Shown piece after piece: positions 59,765-64,000 of a stretch of 64,000 bases of DNA. The notes beneath the pieces were generated by a model. That model did no database searches, had not been told where the DNA came from, and worked only from the letters and a program-made list of their open reading frames with translations. The stretch comes from Lawsonella clevelandensis. Lineage in GTDB: Bacteria; Actinomycetota; Actinomycetes; Mycobacteriales; Mycobacteriaceae. The DNA lies in the NCBI RefSeq assembly GCF_003241315.1, contig NZ_QFOZ01000005.1:12074-76073 (forward strand), given 5' to 3'. The position numbers and the translations under genes are program-made. Within the stretch, counting starts at the first letter, position 1. Every line of letters starts with the position of its first letter.

Positions 59765-59786
59765 TTTCACCAACTATTCACCTTCC
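59765..59786 (+). promoter_or_regulatory. PHO-box-like direct repeat upstream of pstS
   Basis: TTTCACC-AACT (59765-59775) and ATTCACC-TTCC (59776-59786) are two 11-base units, each matching 6 of 7 of GTTCACC, the actinobacterial PhoP direct-repeat unit. Confidence 0.55.
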
Positions 59787-59788
59787 CA

Positions 59789-59810
59789 AGGAGGTATAAA
59801 AGCACCTCCT
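59789..59810 (+). other. small stem-loop in the pstS leader
   Basis: AGGAGGT pairs with ACCTCCT with an 8-base loop, just after the PHO-box-like repeat. It contains a perfect Shine-Dalgarno sequence but no start codon follows at useful distance. Confidence 0.55.
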
Positions 59811-59831
59811 ACAGGTACGGTTAATAGGCGT

Positions 59832-60920
59832 ATGGACACGTTAGACGACACTGCTTTTCGCCCCCGTCGCGCGAAAACGCGTATGAGAAAAACACTACTG
59901 GCTCTCTGTGCAGTCAGTACACTGCTTACCGGCTGCGCTGGTAATCCAGATAACACCAATGGCACCCTGACGGGAGAAGGCGCCACCTCGCAACAAAACG
60001 CCATCAACCTATTTGCGGACGTTCTTATTCGTGAACACGGTCTTAACCTGGCCTACAACGCCACTGGTTCAGGTGCCGGCGTGCAAAAGTTCCTGGAAAG
60101 CGTTGTTGTCTTTGGTGGCTCAGATTCCCCACTCGATGCAGACGAGGCGAAACGCTCCCTGGATCGCTGCAAAGGCCATCCCGCCTGGCATCTTCCCCTT
60201 GTTATTAGCCCCGTTGCTATCGCCTACAATCTGCCCGGTGTGGACGGCCTAGTCCTTACCGCAGACGCGCTAGCGAAAGTCTTTAAGGGCGACATCACCA
60301 AATGGAATGATGCCCGTATTAAGAAACTCAACCCCGGTAAAACCCTGCCGGACGAGCACATTAACGTCATCTTCCGTTCCGATAAGTCCGGTACCACCGA
60401 CAACGTGCAAAAATTCCTGGCCTACACTGCACCCAAGGTATGGAAAGCCGATGCCGTCGGTAAAGTATGGCAGGGAGTTGGCAATGGTGCGCAAGGCTCC
60501 GCTGGTGTAGCCGGAGACGTCATGGGTAACGAATACTCCATTACCTATGTTGAGGGCGGATACGCCAAGAAGATGCAAACCGTCCACCTCGACTTCGGTT
60601 CTGGCCCCGTCGCTATGACGGATGCTTCAGCTGGCCGCGCTTTGGACCATATTCGTTTCCGCGACAATAGTCTTAACCGTGTAGTTGATACGGAACACCT
60701 ATACACGCTGAATAAGCCAGGCGCCTACCCCTTCCTTCTGACCACCTACGAAATCTTCTGCTCAGCTGGCTATTCGAAGGATGACAGAGAACGCCTCCAA
60801 ACGTTCCTCCGCAGTGCCCTCACAGAAGGACAGAAAATCGTGAGTACCCACGGTTACATCCCACTACCGCCCAGCTACCAGAAGAAACTTATGGCCACAG
60901 TAGAGGCGGCAAATAAATGA
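59832..60920 (+). CDS. pstS: phosphate ABC transporter substrate-binding lipoprotein
   Basis: High-affinity phosphate-binding protein. The 362-residue product has a lipoprotein signal (RKTLLALCAVSTLLTGC), the phosphate-site segments G-A-T-S, T-G-S-G-A-G, GGSDSPL and FRSDKSGTTDN, and ALAKVFKGDITKWND. The start is 59832 or the ATG at 59883, which gives a shorter and more normal lipoprotein signal; neither has a good ribosome binding site. The TGA overlaps the pstC ATG (ATGA). The PHO-box-like repeat just upstream places the operon under the PhoP/PhoR pair of this window. Confidence 0.93.
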   Translation: MDTLDDTAFRPRRAKTRMRKTLLALCAVSTLLTGCAGNPDNTNGTLTGEGATSQQNAINLFADVLIREHGLNLAYNATGSGAGVQKFLESVVVFGGSDSPLDADEAKRSLDRCKGHPAWHLPLVISPVAIAYNLPGVDGLVLTADALAKVFKGDITKWNDARIKKLNPGKTLPDEHINVIFRSDKSGTTDNVQKFLAYTAPKVWKADAVGKVWQGVGNGAQGSAGVAGDVMGNEYSITYVEGGYAKKMQTVHLDFGSGPVAMTDASAGRALDHIRFRDNSLNRVVDTEHLYTLNKPGAYPFLLTTYEIFCSAGYSKDDRERLQTFLRSALTEGQKIVSTHGYIPLPPSYQKKLMATVEAANK

Positions 60921-61852
60921 GTAAAGGCACCCAGAAACAAGACAATTTCTTCGCGGGTGCGATGAAAGGCGCAGGCATCTTCATTGTCGTCGTCATCGCC
61001 TCTATTGGTATCTTCCTTCTCTGGAACGCTATTCCCGCGTTACAGCACGACACCGTTAACTTCTTTACCTACGATGGCCCCTGGTCTACGGATGATCCGG
61101 ACGCCATGGAATTTGGTATCTCCAACCTCTTTTGGACAACTATCGTTGTCTCGTTGGTAGCACTTATCCTGGCATTACCCATCTCCCTGGGTATCTCGCT
61201 GTTCCTCTCCATGTACTGCCCGCAAAAGCTGAAAGCACCACTGGTATACACAGTGGATCTGCTGGCTGCAGTACCCTCCATCGTTTACGGCATCTGGGGC
61301 GCCGGCGTACTCGGCCCCTTCCTCGGGCCCGTCTTTAAATGGATATCGCGCACACTCGGTAGCGTTATCCCCTTCCTATACTCGGAGCCCACAGATCCAC
61401 CGCTAGGTACTGCCCGCACCGTCTTCACCGGCGCGGTAGTACTAGCTATCATGATCCTCCCCATCATCACCTCCACCGCCCGCGAAGTCTTCAACCAAAC
61501 CCCCAAAGGACAAATTGAAGCAGCTCTGGGGCTTGGTGCAACTCGCTGGGAAATGATTAAACTTGCTGTCCTTCCCTTCGGACGGTCTGGCCTTATCTCC
61601 GGCGCCATGCTGGGGCTTGGCCGTGCACTTGGTGAAACGATGGCACTCTTCATGGTGATTGCCGGTGGTACTTTCGGAGGTTCCCTCTTCGACTCCGGTA
61701 CTACCTTCGCCACCCTCATCGCACAATCCGCCGCTGAGTTCAAAGACCCACTCTCCACCGGTGCTTACATCGCCGCTGGTCTAGTGCTCTTCGTTCTCAC
61801 CTTCATCGTCAACAGTATCGCCCGTGGCGTACTCGCACGGAAGGGGAAGTAA
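60917..61852 (+). CDS. pstC: phosphate ABC transporter permease PstC
   Basis: A 311-residue permease with six or so hydrophobic helices. It carries the BPD inner-membrane signature region EAALGLGATRWEMIKLAVLPFGRSGLISGAMLGLGRALGETMA (EAA loop) and SLGISLFLSMYCP early. The start overlaps the pstS stop by four bases and pstA follows without a gap. Confidence 0.95.
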   Translation: MSKGTQKQDNFFAGAMKGAGIFIVVVIASIGIFLLWNAIPALQHDTVNFFTYDGPWSTDDPDAMEFGISNLFWTTIVVSLVALILALPISLGISLFLSMYCPQKLKAPLVYTVDLLAAVPSIVYGIWGAGVLGPFLGPVFKWISRTLGSVIPFLYSEPTDPPLGTARTVFTGAVVLAIMILPIITSTAREVFNQTPKGQIEAALGLGATRWEMIKLAVLPFGRSGLISGAMLGLGRALGETMALFMVIAGGTFGGSLFDSGTTFATLIAQSAAEFKDPLSTGAYIAAGLVLFVLTFIVNSIARGVLARKGK

Positions 61853-62815
61853 ATGTCACAAGTTGCAGTTGACGACAGCTCCCACACCAACACCACCTTC
61901 ACCCACCTCGCAAAAGCTAAGAAGGAAGACGGTCCACTTAAAATAGTCGGATTCGAACCCCTCGCGAAGCGCCGCAAGGCAGCCGACCGGAATGCCACAT
62001 TCCTCATCTGGCTCTGCCTGATCCTGGCTCTGATCCCACTCATTTGGGTTCTCGCCACCGTCATCATCAAAGGCGCCCCCGCTATTGCACACTTCTCCTG
62101 GTGGAATAACGGTGACCTCGGTTTCGCCCCCGATGATAAAGGCGTTGGACACGCTATTGCCGGCACCCTGCTGCAAGTAGCCATGTGTACGGTAATCTCC
62201 GTCCCCATCGGCCTAGCCATTGCCATCTACCTGGTGGAATACGGTCAAGGAAAAGTACTCGGACGGATAACCACCTTCATGGTGGATATCCTTTCCGGTG
62301 TCCCCTCCATTGTGGCAGCACTCTTCATCTACACCGTATGGGTCAGTATCCTACGATTTGATCGCTCCGGCTTCGCCGTCACCCTCGCGCTTATTCTGCT
62401 GATGATTCCCGTCATCGTGCGAAATACAGAAGAAATGCTGAAGGTCGTTCCCCAAGACCTACGAGAAGCTTCCTACGCACTGGGTATCCCCAAATGGAAG
62501 ACAATTATTAAAATTGTTCTCCCCACCGCAGCATCCGGTATCGCCTCTGGCATTATGCTGGCCATTGCCCGCGTGATGGGCGAATCCGCACCCGTCATCA
62601 TCCTGGTAGGCTCCACCCGCGCCTTCAACTACGACCTGTTCCACGGTCCGCAGAGCTCCCTCACCCTCTACATGTATGATGCCTTCCGCGTCACCCCAGA
62701 CTACGCGGACTCTGCAACACTCTGGGGCAGTGCCCTCACCCTTGTTATCCTTATCGCAATTCTCAATATCTTGGCCCGCGTAATCGCCAAGGCCATCGCC
62801 CCAAAAACCGTCTAG
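61853..62815 (+). CDS. pstA: phosphate ABC transporter permease PstA
   Basis: A 320-residue permease with a 50-residue polar N-terminus, six helices, IAIYLVEYGQGK, and the EAA-type loop DLREASYALGIPKWKTIIKIVLPTAASGIASGIMLAIARVMGESAPV. It starts at the base after the pstC stop. pstB follows 26 bases after its stop with a GAAAGA ribosome binding site. Confidence 0.95.
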   Translation: MSQVAVDDSSHTNTTFTHLAKAKKEDGPLKIVGFEPLAKRRKAADRNATFLIWLCLILALIPLIWVLATVIIKGAPAIAHFSWWNNGDLGFAPDDKGVGHAIAGTLLQVAMCTVISVPIGLAIAIYLVEYGQGKVLGRITTFMVDILSGVPSIVAALFIYTVWVSILRFDRSGFAVTLALILLMIPVIVRNTEEMLKVVPQDLREASYALGIPKWKTIIKIVLPTAASGIASGIMLAIARVMGESAPVIILVGSTRAFNYDLFHGPQSSLTLYMYDAFRVTPDYADSATLWGSALTLVILIAILNILARVIAKAIAPKTV

Positions 62816-62841
62816 CCGGAAAGAAAGAGTAAGAATAAGCC

Positions 62842-63618
62842 ATGGCAAAACGACTCGACATGAAAGATGTGAATATCTACTACGGTGATTTTCATGCCGT
62901 GAAAGATATTTCCCTCTCGGTCGCTCCTCGCTCGGTAATGGCCTTCATTGGACCGTCCGGCTGCGGTAAATCCACAGTGCTCCGCACTCTCAACCGCATG
63001 CACGAAGTTACCCCCGGAGCCTACTGCACAGGCGAAGTCCTCCTTGATGGCCAAAACATTTACGACCCCCAAGTAGACCCCGTCTCCCTCCGCTGCACTA
63101 TCGGCATGGTATTCCAGCGGCCAAACCCATTCCCCACCATGTCCATTGAAGACAACGTCATCGCTGGCCTGAAACTACAGCGACGCGTCTCCAAGGAAGA
63201 AAAAAACGAGATAGTGGAACGCTCCCTACGTGCCGCTAACTTGTGGGATGAGGTTAAAGACCGCCTCACCATTCCCGGTGGTTCCCTTTCCGGTGGACAG
63301 CAGCAGCGTCTCTGCATTGCCCGCGCTATTGCTGTAGAACCTGAAGTACTCCTGATGGACGAGCCCTGCTCCGCCCTGGACCCCATCTCCACGTTGGCCA
63401 TTGAAGACCTTATGAGCCAGCTGAAGGAAAACTTCACTATCGTTATTGTCACGCACAATATGCAGCAGGCAGCCCGCGTCTCCGATGACACCGCATTCTT
63501 CAACCTGGAAGAAACCGGCAAACCTGGGCAGCTAGTAGAAGTAGGCCCCACCTCTAAGATCTTCTCCAACCCGGATAATAAGGCCACAGAAGACTACATC
63601 TCCGGCCGCTTCGGATAG
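62842..63618 (+). CDS. pstB: phosphate ABC transporter ATP-binding protein PstB
   Basis: ATPase of the Pst importer. The 258-residue protein has MKDVNIYYGDFHAVKDISL, Walker A G37-P-S-G-C-G-K43-S-T, the PstB-type loop QRPNPFPTMSIEDNV, signature LSGGQQQRLCIARAI, Walker B LLMDEPCSALDP and the switch VTHNMQQAARVSD. It ends 119 bases before a strong terminator hairpin. No phoU lies between pstB and the terminator. Confidence 0.97.
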   Translation: MAKRLDMKDVNIYYGDFHAVKDISLSVAPRSVMAFIGPSGCGKSTVLRTLNRMHEVTPGAYCTGEVLLDGQNIYDPQVDPVSLRCTIGMVFQRPNPFPTMSIEDNVIAGLKLQRRVSKEEKNEIVERSLRAANLWDEVKDRLTIPGGSLSGGQQQRLCIARAIAVEPEVLLMDEPCSALDPISTLAIEDLMSQLKENFTIVIVTHNMQQAARVSDDTAFFNLEETGKPGQLVEVGPTSKIFSNPDNKATEDYISGRFG

Positions 63619-64000
63619 TCAGATACGCCTGGACAGTGCGGAACAGTGTGGATGCGTGTGCGGTGAATACCTTGCGAGTATCCCACTGAAATATCAGGTA
63701 AAGATAAGTCACAAAAAGAATACGTATACACAAGAAAACCGTTACTGATAAGGAATTATCAGTAACGGTTTCTCTCTATAAAAGTAGCGAGAGACCGATA
63801 ATTTCTACGGATTTTGTGTCTTTTACAGGCACTTTAAAAATATCCGTAACGGTTGTACTGGTTTCATTAATGGAATCCCTCTAGCCTCGCCGCAAAAGTA
63901 GGGCTCCCACGGAAGCAGAGAGTGTGGTTTACTGTGCTCACTAAAATTTTTTAGAGATGTATTTCAGTTGAAAGGTCAGTACGTGATGAAGCCTGTATCT
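63619..64000 (+). other. intergenic region after pstB, with possible start of the next gene
   Basis: Mostly non-coding and AT-rich. It contains the terminator at 63737-63770 and a second partial copy of CCGTAACGGTT near 63845. A GTG-ATG pair at 63983-63988 with AAAGG upstream may begin a further plus-strand gene that continues past the window, but only a few codons are visible. Confidence 0.45.
63737..63770. terminator. terminator of the pst operon
   Basis: Perfect 15-base stem AACCGTTACTGATAA and TTATCAGTAACGGTT around a GGAA loop, followed by TCTCTCT. Confidence 0.85.

Noticed and set aside
1..64000. Mobile elements, prophage, CRISPR arrays, defence or secretion islands
   Set aside because: No transposase, integrase, phage structural gene, regularly spaced repeat or terminal inverted repeat was seen on either strand.

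Overview
This window is a chromosomal stretch of a mycolic-acid-type actinobacterium (order Mycobacteriales, closest in character to Corynebacterium and relatives such as Lawsonella). The evidence is a mycolyltransferase-like secreted esterase, mycothiol synthase (MshD), an LmeA-type lipid-binding protein, CarD, a GlnR-type regulator, a DUF3073 protein and a cytochrome bd cydABDC cluster. From memory, the gene order (lysS, clpC, mutY, carD, ispDF, cysS, rlmB, znu, lacI, otsB, otsA, phoPR, HIT, pur genes, DUF3073, ygfZ, nitrobindin-like, lmeA, glnR, mshD, pst) follows one continuous segment of Corynebacterium glutamicum and, in part, Rv0757-Rv0820 of Mycobacterium tuberculosis. The species cannot be settled by eye. 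No phage, transposon, CRISPR array or integrase was seen; this is mostly core genome.

Layout. 1-5.9 kb: the tail of an unidentified acidic protein, a divergent PanC-like protein, a secreted esterase, a GlpT-type transporter (minus) and lysS. 6-16.1 kb: clpC, an ADP-ribosylglycohydrolase convergent with mutY, a membrane-anchored protein, carD, then ispD-ispF-cysS-rlmB. 16.2-19.1 kb (minus): a zinc/manganese ABC importer, znuA-znuC-znuB, with large stem-loops between znuA and znuC. 19.4-26.5 kb: a trehalose locus with a LacI regulator, a reading frame joining an MFS transporter to trehalose-6-phosphate phosphatase with a damaged 5' end, a lipoprotein, a winged-helix regulator, otsA and a 57-residue protein overlooked at first sight. 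26.6-29.2 kb: tRNA-Thr, a membrane protein and a secreted GH1 glycosidase.

29.4-36 kb: the two-component pair phoP-phoR, a HIT protein, purD and two tandem secreted glycerophosphodiester phosphodiesterases. 36.1-47.3 kb: purine biosynthesis (purB, purC, purS, purQ, purL, purF, purM) with an S9 oligopeptidase and an SCP-like protein embedded. 47.4-49 kb: DUF3073 and the YgfZ-type folate-binding protein. 49.2-55.5 kb: cydABDC. 55.5-59.7 kb: a nitrobindin-like protein, a small membrane protein, lmeA, glnR and mshD. 59.8-63.6 kb: the pstSCAB phosphate importer, preceded by a good PHO-box-like direct repeat and closed by a perfect 15-bp terminator hairpin.

Two themes join the genes. The first is phosphate: GlpT, two secreted phosphodiesterases, PhoP/PhoR and Pst together could release, import and sense phosphate and glycerophosphate. 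The second is trehalose: OtsA and the OtsB domain are both here, with two candidate regulators. The most unusual object is the MFS-OtsB fused frame, whose first transmembrane region is interrupted by a deletion and frameshift.
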